64,000 nucleotides of DNA. It comes from Anas platyrhynchos (taxonomy: Eukaryota > Chordata > Aves > Anseriformes > Anatidae). The notes beneath the pieces are model-generated. The model searched no databases. It had not been told where the DNA came from and saw only the letters and a program-made list of their open reading frames with translations. Shown piece after piece: positions 36,138 through 48,100 of this stretch. The stretch spans positions 84,441,501-84,505,500 of the forward strand of contig NC_092588.1 in NCBI RefSeq assembly GCF_047663525.1, in the 5' to 3' direction. Position 1 is the first letter of the stretch. Every line of letters begins with the position of its first letter. The translations under genes and the position numbers were made by a program.

Positions 36138-37653
36138 CTATGCACTTCCTTGTTAAACATCTTGTTTCTTGGGAAAACTTTTCCAGTCCTTTGCAACTGC
36201 GGTGGTCTGAATCGGCTGGGCAGCCGAGTTCCACCACGGCCGCTCTCTCACTCCCCCTCCTCAAAGGGAAAGGGGGAGAAAATACGATGCAAAGGGCTCA
36301 AGGGCTGAGATAAGGACGGGGAGATCACTCAACAACTATCGTGACGGGCAAAGCAGACTCAGCATAGGGAGACAGTAAGAGTGATTGCCTCCTACCAACA
36401 AACTAGACACGTGAGAAACAAAGGAAAGAAACCCAAAACATCTTCTCCCCATCTGCCCTCTTCCACCTCCTCCTCCTGAGCAGCGCAGGGAAACAGGGGA
36501 CTGAGGGCTGCGGTCAGTCCCTGATGCTTTGTCCCCGCCGCTCCTTCTCGCTCCCTCCCTGCCCCTGCTCCCCGTGGGGTCCCTCCCACGGGATGCCGTC
36601 CTTCCCCAGCTGATCCCACACGGGCTGCCCACAGGCAGCAGCTCCTCAAGCACTGCTCCCACACGGCTCCGTCCCACGGGCTCCATCCATCCATCCATCC
36701 ATCCATCCATCCCCCAGGAGCAAACTGCTCCAGCACGGGTCCCCCACGGCTGGGCGGCAGCTCCCCCCAGACCCCCTGCTCCTGCGGGGGCTCCTCTCCA
36801 CGAGGGGGCTGCAGCTGCGGCCCGGGGCCTGCTCCTGCGGGGGCTCTCTGTGGGCCGCAGCCGCCTCCAGGCCACATCCACCTGCTCCACCGGGGGCTCC
36901 TCCACCCACGGGGGGGCTGCAGCGTGGAGATCTGCTCCATGGGCTGCAGGGGGACAGCCTGCTCCACCAGGGGCCTCTCCCTGCACAGCCCGCAGGGGAA
37001 CTGCTGCTGCCTGCCTGCAGCGACCCTGCCCTCCTGCTGCACTCACCTGGGGGGGCTGCAGGGCTGCTTCTCCTCTCTTTCTCCCTCCCTGTGAAACAGC
37101 TTCTTGTTGTTATTTATTTTCTCCTTTCTTCAATATGCTCTCCCAGAGGAGCAAGCGACATCGTTTCTTGGCTTGGCTCTGGCCAGCAGTGGAGCTGTTA
37201 TCTAACGTGGGGCAGCTTCTAGATTCTCCTCACGGAAGCCACCCCTATGGCCCCCTGCTACCAAAACCTGGCCACGTAAACCCACCAGAGCAACTCTTCC
37301 GGTGAAGAAATTTTTCGTAATAACCAACCAGAACCTCCCCTGGTACAACTTCAGGGGTTTTGTTCTTCTCACTTGGGGCTTGGGAGAAGAGAACGATCCC
37401 CACCTCTCTGGAGCCTCCTTTCAGCTTCCTGTAGAGCACAGGAAGGGCTCCCCTGAGCCTCCTTTTCTCCACGCTGAACAACCCCAGCTCCCTCAGCCGC
37501 TCCTCACCAGACTTGTTCTCTAAACCCTTCACAAGCTTCAGAGCCCTTCTCCGCACACGCTCCAGCACCTCGAGCTCTTCGCTGAACACAGTGCTCGAGG
37601 TGCGGCCTCAGCAGAGCCGAGCACAGAGGGACAACCGCTTCCCTAGTCCTGAC
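36138..37653 (-). mobile_element. CR1 fragment with nested LTR (unit E)
   Basis: Colinear copy; the LTR is at 36198-37289, 1092 bp. This is the last unit with CR1 on both sides of the LTR. Confidence 0.87.
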
Positions 37654-38378
37654 GGCCACTCTATGTCTGATACAAGCCAGCTGTAGAGATATTGATATAC
37701 ATATATATGCAGCACTAGTACATGTTCCTTGGAAAACCGGTCCAACTCTCTTCAAACCCCGTACATTGATGGTTTCCTCTAACTTGCACTGACGCTTCAG
37801 CTGGATCCTCTAAATCCCATGTTACTGCTTCTGCTTCCTAAGCAGGTGACAGAAACTCCTAAGCGGAGAGCAGAGGAGTTGTAGTTCTGTATCCAGGAAA
37901 TATTTGGAAGTTTGGAAGATGCTTCCCTTGCTCAGCTGCCATCCCTATGTTAATCAATCACCCGATCTTTTGCCTTCCAGCAAAAGTCTTGATGCAGTTC
38001 TTAAGGAAAGTTCTTTCTGAAAATCCTCAGCCACCTCTGTGCACGCCAAACCTTTCCTGGCACTGTGCAATGCGCGGATGGCAGCGATAAATCAGGTCGT
38101 GGAATGAATGGCAACGCGTGGGGAGGGACTTTTCAGGTGGCTTCGCGCTGTTTCGCAGGTCCCTGAATTAGAGGTAATGAGGAAACAAGCGGTAGAAACA
38201 AAACCTTGAGGGAGGCTGAGATCAAGAATTGGCTACAGTGTTCAAGAGGACCTTTGGGCAGTGGGCAATTGCTGGCTGGCTCCAGGCGCGTGTCTGAGGG
38301 TCTCTGACCAACTGGGATTTGGGTGCGTGGACAGCACATGGGGCTACGGGGAGAGGACATGTAGGAGTGAAAAAGGGC

Positions 38379-38421
38379 AATAAACGCCTCCTGTTCAAGA
38401 GCCATCAGGAGTGTGTGTCTT
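38379..38421 (+). terminator. Predicted polyadenylation site (unit E)
   Basis: Same AATAAA plus GT-rich arrangement as in unit A. Confidence 0.5.
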
Positions 38422-38496
38422 GCGTCCCTTCAGCAACACAAAGATTTGGCTCCAGATCCAAAATGTCATGTATTTGGCAATTTTATTTACAGTAGC

Positions 38497-39749
38497 ACTC
38501 CCAACCCCTCCCATCCCCTCTTTTCCCTTCCCTCCACTCCCCTCCCCTATGCTCCCTGTCCCTACACTCCCCTACACTCCCCTCCCCTATACTACCCTAC
38601 ACACCCCTACACTCCCCTACACACCCCTACAATCCACTCCCCTATACTACACTACAAACCCCTACACTCCCCTCCCCTATACTACCCTACACACCCCTAC
38701 ACTCCCCTCCTCTATCCTACCCTACACACCCCTACACTCCCCTCCCCTACACACCCCCACACACCCCTACACTCCAATCCCCTATACTACCCTACACACC
38801 CCTACACTCCCCTACACTCCCCTCCCCTATACTACCCTACACACCCCTACACTCCCCTCCCCTATACTACCCTACACACCCCTACACTCCCCTCACCTAC
38901 ACACCCCTACACTCCCCTCCCCTACACACCCCCACACACCCCTACACTCCCCTACACTCCCCTCCCCTATCCTACCCTACACACCCCTACACTCCCCTCC
39001 CCTATACTACCCTACACACCCCTACACTCCCCTCCCCTATACTACCCTACACACCCCTACACTCCCCTCCCCTATACTACCCTACACACCCCTACACTCC
39101 CCTACACTCCCCTCCCCTATACTACCCTACACACCCCTACACTCCCCTCCCCTACACACCCCCACACACCACTACACTCCCCTATAATCCCCTCCCCTAT
39201 ACTTCCCTACACTCCCCTTCGCTACACTACCCTACATTACCCTATGCTCCCCTCCCCTATGCTCCCCTATGCTCCCCTCCCCTATCCTATCCTACACTCC
39301 CCTAAACTCCACTCCCCTACACTACCCTATACTCTCCTACGCTCCCCTCCCCTCTACTATGCTACACTACGCTATGCTACACTACGCTATGCTACACTAC
39401 GCTATGCTACACTACGCTATGCTACACTACGCTATGCTACACTACGCTATGCTACCCTCCCCTACCTCCTCTACACTGTCTTCCCTTCCCCTCCCTCCCC
39501 TCCCTCCCCTCCCCTCCCCTCCCCTCCTCTTCAATCCCCTCCCTCCCCTCCCTCCAATCGCATCGCATCGCATCGCATCGCATCGCCTCCCCTCCCCGCC
39601 CCTCCCCTTCCCTGCCCTCCCCTGCCCTCCCTTCCCTTTCCCTTTTCTTTCCCTTCCCCTCCCCTCCCCTCCCCTCCCCTCCCCTCCCCTCCCCTCCCCT
39701 CTCTTCCTTTTATTCCCTCCCCTTCCCTCCCCTCTTGTCTTCTTTCTTT
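38497..39749 (+). repeat. Compound pyrimidine minisatellite (unit E, 1253 bp)
   Basis: Very similar to unit B, with the largest 15-bp array (about six copies, 39357-39455). Confidence 0.95.
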
Positions 39750-39758
39750 CAGGTAAGT
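39750..39758 (+). other. Recursive-splice-like site, E/F junction
   Basis: CAG/GTAAGT with the junction at 39752/39753. This is the last one before the right edge of the array. Confidence 0.5.
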
Positions 39759-42700
39759 TCAGATCGCTTCAGTCGTTCTCGTAGCTCATATCCCTGGCTG
39801 ATTCACGCGAACCCATCAGCAGCAACCAGAAGCGCTCCAGCTGCTGTGTCACTAGTTGAGCAACAGTCTGCAACTGGGAATCGCTGACTTTGTTCTGTGG
39901 CTCAGACAGGTGCCTTTCAGTTGCACCCTGGCCTGGACGTGTCCTCTTGCTGTGTCCCCACCTACATCGCAGTTCTGCTTAGAAGCAGCAGCAGGCTTTG
40001 GAAGATGTCCCACTCCTTCCATTTTCAGTGGTTTAGCTTGGCTAGCCGGGTGGTGTCTGTCAAGAGAAGACAACAAAGAGATTTGGGTTAGAAACAGCTA
40101 ACTGAGTAGTTCCTTTCCACAAGGGCAAGGAATATTTACCCGTTCCTAATGGAGGCTGCAGTGTCAGAGATAACGACAGGTCCTTCCGAGAGCTTTGAAA
40201 TATCCCTTGGGGATGCTGTGTCCAGAGGACCAGAGCAAACCTGTCTAAAGTACACCGTGGAATCACTCGGAATTACTTCCTAGCACAGAAGCATGTGTCC
40301 GATACGGCTTCGGCTGGTTTCAGTGTTCTTCTGCACCTCATACCTAAATTAAGATAAGAGGTCTCAATGCAGATGGACAGCTTGAGAAACAGAGAAATCA
40401 CTGATGTGCTTTGAGTACTTCTAAGGACTGAGAACTAAATAAAGCCAATGTTGTAACATTAAGGATTGGTTAGAAAAGTAAACGTTAAAAACAAGTAAAG
40501 GAGAAGAACAAGTACGCTTTCTTAAAGTATCTACTGTACTTAAAGGATCTTTAAGCAAGTAAATAAGTAATGAAATATATACGCAGAGAGAGAGAGAGAG
40601 AGAGAGATACAGAAACCTAAGAAACTGCTGCGCAGCTTAGCTTCTTGCTCTCTTTTCTAAAAGTCCTAGTGAATACAGCATCTGCGTGCGTTACAAGCAT
40701 TACCCTCAGTCCAGCACAGGTACACACGAGAGGACAGCCTGCAGGTTGCGGAGGCAAAGAAACTGCTCTGGCTGGATGTGAAGAGCCAAGACACAAGTTG
40801 CTGTCAGGGAAAAGATACACAGAGGGGATGGATGAAAAACACGGAGTGTGCTTCCGACCTTCACAACTTCTAAGCAAGCGGAGATGAGGTTGTGGAAGAA
40901 CCAAATGAGCTGTTGATCTAGAAGCAGCCTGAAGACTGTCCTTAAGCAGGGCCTTGCATTCTTCATTTTTATAGCATTGCTTGCCTTCAAGTGCACGATC
41001 ATGATTTTATGAACTTTCTACCACTACAGAAATGCACCGGATTCTTTCACAAAACTTACGGGTGGTACTTGGAAATATTGGTCAGCATTCTCTATTTCCT
41101 TCGTCATCTCAATTCTCTTTTGGCCTGGGAAGCTTTTCAGAGCAGAGGAGAAGATCCGCTGTAATACGGAGTTTTGGATCCTGCAAAGGAAACGAAGAAT
41201 CCTACTGACAACTCTTTTCAACCTCACTTGCAACCATCACAGAAAAGAAGACCGAAAGAACACCGCTTTAGCATGGGAAGCATACATTTGAGCATAGGTG
41301 TCCTAGAGCTGAAGCCAGGTTAAGCAGGTTCCAAACAAGGTGAAGGAGCACACCCATAAAGCATTTCCATTAAGCTGTGCTTGCAAACAAATGGTTTAAA
41401 GACTTAGATTTTCTTACAAGTGAAGAATGAAAAAATAAAAAGAAAGAAAATTACCAGGACATCCAGTTTTCCTCTAGCTTGCTTTGCTTCTTTCCGAATC
41501 TGAGTCTTGAGTGACAATCAGGGAGCAGCATTGTGCAGAAATGCCAAAGCCTCCCCAGCTTGTCGTACCTTCATCGACAAGGGCTTTGATACTGCTGCCT
41601 CCTCAGCACCATCAGCAATTTCCTAGGAAAGCTGGTGTCCACCAGGTCAAATAGGAATGGGAAATCCCTCTTGCCACAACTTCACACTCACACCAGAGTT
41701 GGCAGGACAGGCCGATGGACAGAGAAGTGTCTGTAAGAGTGTTAGAAAACAGGCTTTAGATTTCCGTCAACCCAGGAAAAATTACTTGCTCATCCCCTCA
41801 AACTGAACTCTCAGTAGAAGGAGGTGATCCCAAGCTGCATTCCTGACATCTATGCTGCAAAGTCATCCAGTGGGACATGTTACTGTACCAGCCTGTTACG
41901 AACAGGAACAGGAGTTTGAGGTTATGCTGTTTGAGTAGAATTAAGCTCAAAGAGTTAGTCCTTTGGTATGTTTTTTGTCTGCAAGTGTTTTCACTGTTTC
42001 CCAGACAATGTCTCCAGCAAGCTGGCTGCTTGCTTCATTTGTTCTGTTCTGTTCTGTTCTTTTTGATTCTGTTTTGTTTTGTTTTCTCAGCAAGGATTCT
42101 TAGAGAAATGAGATTAAAGTGATCATATTGTATGTCCGTCCCTCCCTCCCTCCCCTTCGCTTGTCCAGAGCTTTTACCTTGTCCACCAGCTTGAATGAAC
42201 TCGGTCATAGGCGCAGGTGTGTCCAAGCAATTCTGTTCCTAGAGATGTTGTGAAAACAGACAGCTAAGGAGTGGGGAGAGGACGTGCTGCTGTCTGCAGT
42301 GTGACCTCAGCGCTTACCAAACAGTAGGGAATACACAGAGAAGGGCGTTAGGAAAACTTCAAGCCCCAGACACATTTATGTGGAAACCATATTTCCCAAG
42401 ATAACGCTGGACACAACTGCATAATCAAAATGGATTCATTTCTTGGTTCATCCAACTCCTAGGTTTTAGTTTTAAAAAGTTTCTGTCTTGGCTTAAAGCA
42501 CTCTTCCAATCTCTATTTCCAGTTACTAGGATTTCCTGAAATAGCTCATCCCATTTTTTTCTTTGTACAATCTCCCAGCCTCTTTGTTTTCCTCTCCCCA
42601 AGAAACTTAGAGCTGCTCTCTTCCTACTTGGCAACTAGATATGGAGCTGTATCAGCCAGAAGGAAGTTTCCTTCACACCTTCCGCTTCTTACGGTATCTG

Positions 42701-44620
42701 GACCTTTACTCTTACTCGCCCTTCCTACATTAGCACAAAGAAAGCTGTCTGGGAGATCTGATGTCTTGTTTTCCAGAAGCTACCCTGAATCACCTTTACG
42801 AGAGCTGTCCCACGCTGCGAGCACAAGTCTTGCAGTCTGGCCAGATATTTGCCTTCTAAGTCGATAATCAAACCTGTCAAGTTAAGAACACGTAACCAAT
42901 GGAGAGGAAATCCTTTTATTTTGCTCCGAATTCACTTTTTTTTTTTTTTTTTTTTTTCCTAGACCAAGACTGAATCGTGGGAAACCAGCAAAACTCTGGT
43001 GAAAAATGAAATGAAAAATGTTAAGGTCAGGCAGCTTGCCCACTGCAATTGCTACCCTGAAAGCAGATGGAGTGCATCTTCATACCCCACAGCCTGAGAC
43101 ACTAGTCGACAGGCCAGCCCATGTGATGAAGTCCATTGCTGTCCTGAATTTTAACGTGACAGGGGGACTCTTAAGCCTCTTGTTTATGCTTTAGTACTTG
43201 CGGTCTCTGGGAGGACCACAGCACACTCTTCTCTGTCTCCCCTTATTTGTTGATCGTCTGTAGGAAGAAGAGAACGTGCAGAGGCCCTCAGCCGTACATT
43301 GGGTCTGTTCTCACTCTGTGCAGCTCCATCATTGAGCAAAGTACCAACCTTGGTGCTTCTGTCAGGACTTGACACAAACTACAGAATACTAAAATGAAGC
43401 ATTCACAACAAAACCGCATTGTTTTCCCCAGCCAAGCATCAAAACACTTACAGAAGGGCATGGTCCCTCTCTGTGCACCTCAAGGGGAGATCCACAAATC
43501 CTCACGTGGTTTCATCACATCCAGCACCCTTCTCTGTCCCTCCCAGCTAAACGTGCGCAGAGGCAGCTGTTGCCAAAGTGCTGTGGTGACACAATTCAGT
43601 TCTGTTTCTGAAGTCATCACCGCAGGCGCCTCCCAGTGACGGCACAACACTCTCTGTTGCTAACGCGTATGTCTCAGAAACAGCTAGAGAAGTACCACTG
43701 TGCCCAAACTGACTTGAATTAGAGTAGTTCAAACATTATTCCCTGCTCCCCTACATCTGTGGAAGGTGTGTGATCAAACTTTTCCTTGCGAAGGGATTAC
43801 AGACCAAAAGAGCTTGATTCTGAGACGTTGCCCGTCCTTGTAGAGCAGTTCACCTTTTATTTCCATGTCAGAAAAAAGAAGGTGAAATCAACAATTCTCT
43901 TCCTCCGAGCTGGGAATATGAAATAACCCCAATCATCCAGGAAGCCTTAATAAGGAAACTATGCACTTCCTTGTTAAACATCTTGTTTCTTGGGAAAACT
44001 TTTCCAGTCCTTTGCAACTGCGGTGGTCTGAATCGGCTGGGCAGCCGAGTTCCACCACGGCCGCTCTCTCACTCCCCCTCCTCAAAGGGAAAGGGGGAGA
44101 AAATACGATGCAAAGGGCTCAAGGGCTGAGATAAGGACGGGGAGATCACTCAACAACTATCGTGACGGGCAAAGCAGACTCAGCATAGGGAGACAGTAAG
44201 AGTGATTGCCTCCTACCAACAAACTAGACACGTGAGAAACAAAGGAAAGAAACCCAAAACATCTTCTCCCCATCTGCCCTCTTCCACCTCCTCCTCCTGA
44301 GCAGCGCAGGGAAACAGGGGACTGAGGGCTGCGGTCAGTCCCTGATGCTTTGTCCCCGCCGCTCCTTCTCGCTCCCTCCCTGCCCCTGCTCCCCGTGGGG
44401 TCCCTCCCACGGGATGCCGTCCTTCCCCAGCTGATCCCACACGGGCTGCCCACAGGCAGCAGCTCCTCAAGCACTGCTCCCACACGGCTCCGTCCCACGG
44501 GCTCCATCCATCCATCCATCCATCCATCCCCCAGGAGCAAACTGCTCCAGCACGGGTCCCCCACGGCTGGGCGGCAGCTCCCCCCAGACCCCCTGCTCCT
44601 GCGGGGGCTCCTCTCCACGG
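39753..44620. repeat. Truncated macrosatellite unit F
   Basis: The unit is colinear with the others from its start through the left CR1 piece (43959-44018) and the beginning of the LTR (44019). It then passes into a diverged LTR copy and never reaches the right CR1 piece, poly(A) site or pyrimidine tract. At the sites matching A-671, 1725, 2367 and 4551 it has C, T, G and C; the fifth site is absent. The switch lies between about 44500 and 44620. Confidence 0.93.
43959..44018 (-). mobile_element. Left CR1 piece of unit F
   Basis: Matches the left CR1 remnant of the other units and ends with the GCAAC duplication at 44014-44018. The right-hand CR1 piece is absent because the array ends within the adjoining LTR. 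Confidence 0.8.
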
Positions 44621-45144
44621 GGGGGCTGCAGCTGCGGCCCGGGGCCTGCTCCTGCCCTGCGGGGGCTCTCCGTGGGCCGAAGCCTCCTCCAGGCCACATC
44701 CACCTGCTCCACCGGGGGCTCCTCCACCCACGGGGGGCTGCAGCGTGGAGATCTGCTCCATGGGCTGCAGGGGGACAGCCTGCTCCACCGGGGGCCTCTC
44801 CCTGCACAGCCCGCAGGGGAACTGCTGCTGCCTGCCTGCAGTGACCCTGCCCTCCTGCTGCACTCACCTGGGGGGGCTGCAGGGCTGGATCTCTCCCATT
44901 TTCTCACTCCTCTCTCCCAGCTGCTGTTGTGCACTTTCTTTCCCCCTCTCCTTCCCCCCCTTTCTTCAATCTGCTCTCACAGAGGCCCAACCAGCTCCGG
45001 TCAGCAGCAGGTCCTTTTTGGAGCCATCTGGAGCTGGTTCTGATCTAACATGTTGCAGCTGCTGGGCTCTGCTCACAGAGGCCACTCCTGCAGCCACCCA
45101 CCCTGCCCCCCAATGCCAAAGCCTTGCCATGTAAACCCAATACG
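44019..45144 (-). mobile_element. Chimeric LTR at the right edge of the array
   Basis: The left part (44019 to about 44500) is nearly identical to the array LTR. Differences begin between about 44500 and 44620, and from about 44885 the sequence is a clearly diverged member of the same family that still ends with the family's GTAAACCCA block near 45131. The left flank is GCAAC, as in the array. The right flank is CTGAG, so the ends share no duplication. This fits recombination between an array LTR and another LTR copy. Solo, no internal region. Confidence 0.82.
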
Positions 45145-48100
45145 CTGAGTGGTTACAGCAGCTATATCATTTTTATTTTTATTTATTTATTTATTTATTT
45201 TGGAGCAGAAGAACGTGCAAATATAGAAGCAGCATCACAAGTCTATCTCAGAAACCAGGGGAAAAAATAAAAACAGTATGTGTAACCTAGAATAAACAAA
45301 ACCTAAAAAGTTATTTCAAATCTACTTTGCTATCAGTTAGTTTTCTTCTTCCCTAGTACTTAATTCTAAGCAAGCTTAGAAATAGATAAGTTAACTACAA
45401 AGAAGAAGAAAAAAAAAAGACAGAGTGATGGCAAAGGAAGACATAAGGAAAGATCAAAAGGTCTGTTGTTCTCTGACCTTCTTAGCATTTTCAATTCAGA
45501 TATTTTTCTCTTTCTGTCTCACTTTTATTAAGTGCTTCTAAGTCTCAGTCATGTATTTTGGCTTTGAAAGCAACCCAATTTCTCCAAAAACTCAACAACA
45601 CTTAAGTTATCTAACTACAGTTACTTCTGGAATGATCACTGTCACAGGAGACAGCCATATTGGCTCCACTGTCCTGTACCACTCCAAGCTCATGCTTATG
45701 GGTCTACTGCTCTTCAGTCCATTTCAACTGTGTTAATTGAAAAACAAAAACCCAGCACATTAGAATTAATGATTTGCACTGACGTGTTATAAAAAGTGCT
45801 TTGATATGCATTTGGAAAAAACTGTCATGCAAAATTATTTCAAATTAATGCCAAGTATCAGATTTTGAAAGCTTGGACTAAAATGTGAGAGAAAAAACAT
45901 CTGCCAATTTTATAACTCTTCTGTTATGAATTCTGTTGAATAGTGTAGTACCAGGGTGTCTTTTAAGCACTTCAAAACACTTGGTGGTGGTCTGGGTTTC
46001 TGCACCTCAAATTTACATGCACCAGAAGTTAAACAAAAACAAAAAAGTTACACTAGCATGAACTAAAAGAGCTCCAAGGTCAAGGAGTTTGGAATTCTTC
46101 ACAGTACTGCATTACTTTAGGACCCTTGAATGTGAGGGCTTTGACAAACAGCATCCAAGCTGCTTTCCAGAGTGCACACTAATTCCAGAAAAGAGAATAA
46201 TCGTGATTATAGCACAAGTAATGAACTTCCCTAAGAGGAAAATGCAATGTGTGACAGAGGAGGGAAAAACAATCAAACAAGAAGCCTCTTAAAACAGAGC
46301 AGTACAAAAAATGAACCTATTTACACATACAGAAAAGATGACAGGAATTGGAATGAGAGAGATAAAGAAATGGTGATAGAAAGCACAGGTTACTGCAGTA
46401 ACTGGTCTTTGTGAAAGACTATGAAATATTTATCCTTTAAATTAATGAGAAGTTCACAAATGCACAGCGTTACAGTTGTATTAGTACTCTTATGCTAAAA
46501 GAGTCCTGGTCTTGCCACATGGAAGGACAAAATTGTTATTAATGAAGATTCTGCTTCAGAGATAGCTGAACCTCCCAGAAAATAAAGCCACCCTGCCTGA
46601 ACTGAAATTCAGTTGTTTTTCTTAACTCTTCTGCAGCAATACAGTTGGTCAGCTCCCCGGCAAGCTGAGAAAGTAAGATCGCATTGGTACAAATACATGC
46701 ATTTACATATATATATATACACACACACACATATACATGTACATGCATAACTTCCCATTAACAAATCTTCAGCAGGGGCGCTACCTAGTATTGATAGCAC
46801 ACCCACCCCAGCATAATTTCTGTCTTCAACAGTCACAAACAAAATGATTATTCTGTTGTGTTTACATTCAAACAAAAAAGCAGAGTGCATTATAAACTCC
46901 CTCTCATATCCATAAGAATGGATATCACAGGATGAGCTCTATAAATTCTGTCTCTTGTTTCATTGTCTTTCCCTGAATTACTAGACTGTGTGGGATTTTC
47001 TCTTGCTATATATCATTTATGAATGACCAAGGCTGGCAGAGCAAATTTATTTGTATTAACTGTTTTAGACATTCATTTGTGTGTATCAGCCAAGCCTTAA
47101 AGAAATCAGGACAAAGATACCATTATTTTAATTATATAGTAAAAGACTGATTTTATAGTCATGTAAAACTGCTAGATTTCTCATCACATCATCTGTAGCA
47201 ATTAGTTTCATCAAGCAATAAGCCTTTCATCAGCAATATGGTACACAGTAAATTATACTAGGAATGCAGCTTTGTAGCATGACAGGTTGACAGATACAGT
47301 GTGAAAATGAAACCTGTTAATGTTTTAAATGGGTGAAAAGCATTTGCTTCAACTTTATAAACTTTGTTCTTATTTAAAATTTTATGTATTATGTAAGCAC
47401 AATTAATATAACTTGACATAACAGTTCTTAGAGTCATAGAATAGGTAGTCCACAATGCTATTTTACTAATTTAACCTGGCATTGATGACAACTGTCACAA
47501 TAGCACAGAAATACAATATTAAAATATTTTATATTACACACAGATGTTCTCAGTTATCTGTATTTGTGTAACATATAACATCTTTCTGGTACAAACCCAG
47601 AACAACTTCTTAGAAATACAGAAATTTACTCCAACCTAGTGGAGAACAAAGGAATGCCACGTAAAATACGATTATAATGGATCATGTAGCAAAACTGTCA
47701 ATGTGCACCAGTATCTGTAAACATATCATACTCTTATTACTGTGAGTTATAACAACAAATATAACTGCAAATGCTTCTTTTTTTAAACCTTTATTGTGCT
47801 AATAGTCCCAGTGCACATGAATTGCCAAGTATTGGAGGCAAGATGCTGGGAAGTTCTAAAACAAACAATTCCCATTTACTCATTGTTTCTCACCATTTAT
47901 AAGCAGGTCTAGACATCCTCCTAGGATGAAAACTTGGCATCTCAGTACACAGCATATAGAAAGGCAATATAGTCCTATCAGCAAGAAAAAAATGAAATAA
48001 TAATAATTCATTTGTCAAAATAAGCTATCCACATTGGGGTAAGGCCTGATAGAACTTGTACATCAACAAATCACTATCCTTGCAGTCCAGATAAAACTCT

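Larger units (their letters stand above)
31929..39752. repeat. Macrosatellite unit E (7824 bp)
   Basis: Complete unit. Its pyrimidine tract (38497-39749) has the largest 15-bp minisatellite expansion (about 39357-39455) and is otherwise like unit B. At the five variable sites it has T, C, A, C and G. It carries the last recursive-splice-like site in the window, at its right end. Confidence 0.95.
1..44620. repeat. Macrosatellite array, about 7.9-kb unit, head to tail
   Basis: The same landmarks recur in the same order at spacings of 7905, 7807, 7996, 7971 and 7824 bases, with only scattered single-base differences outside the pyrimidine tract. The window holds the end of one unit, five complete units and one truncated unit, all in the same orientation. 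The array runs off the left edge, so total copy number is unknown. The right edge lies inside an LTR between about 44500 and 44620. Units carry a nested CR1 plus LTR insertion with preserved target-site duplication, so both insertions preceded amplification. I do not recognise the unit as a named avian satellite. It is not rDNA: no rRNA-like segments were seen. Confidence 0.97.

Noticed and set aside
1-44620. Ribosomal DNA or another known tandem RNA gene cluster
   Set aside because: No rRNA-like conserved segments, and the unit carries CR1 and LTR insertions shared by all copies.
1-44620. Array as an assembly artefact
   Set aside because: Units differ by tract length, poly-T length and shuffled point variants, and the right edge is a specific chimeric LTR. 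Artefactual duplication is less likely, though exact copy number needs long reads.
1-44620. Identity with the chicken Z male-hypermethylated (MHM) repeat or W satellites
   Set aside because: The unit length of about 7.9 kb does not match the roughly 2.2-kb MHM or the sub-kilobase to 1.2-kb W repeats as I remember them; kept only as a comparison for methylation tests.
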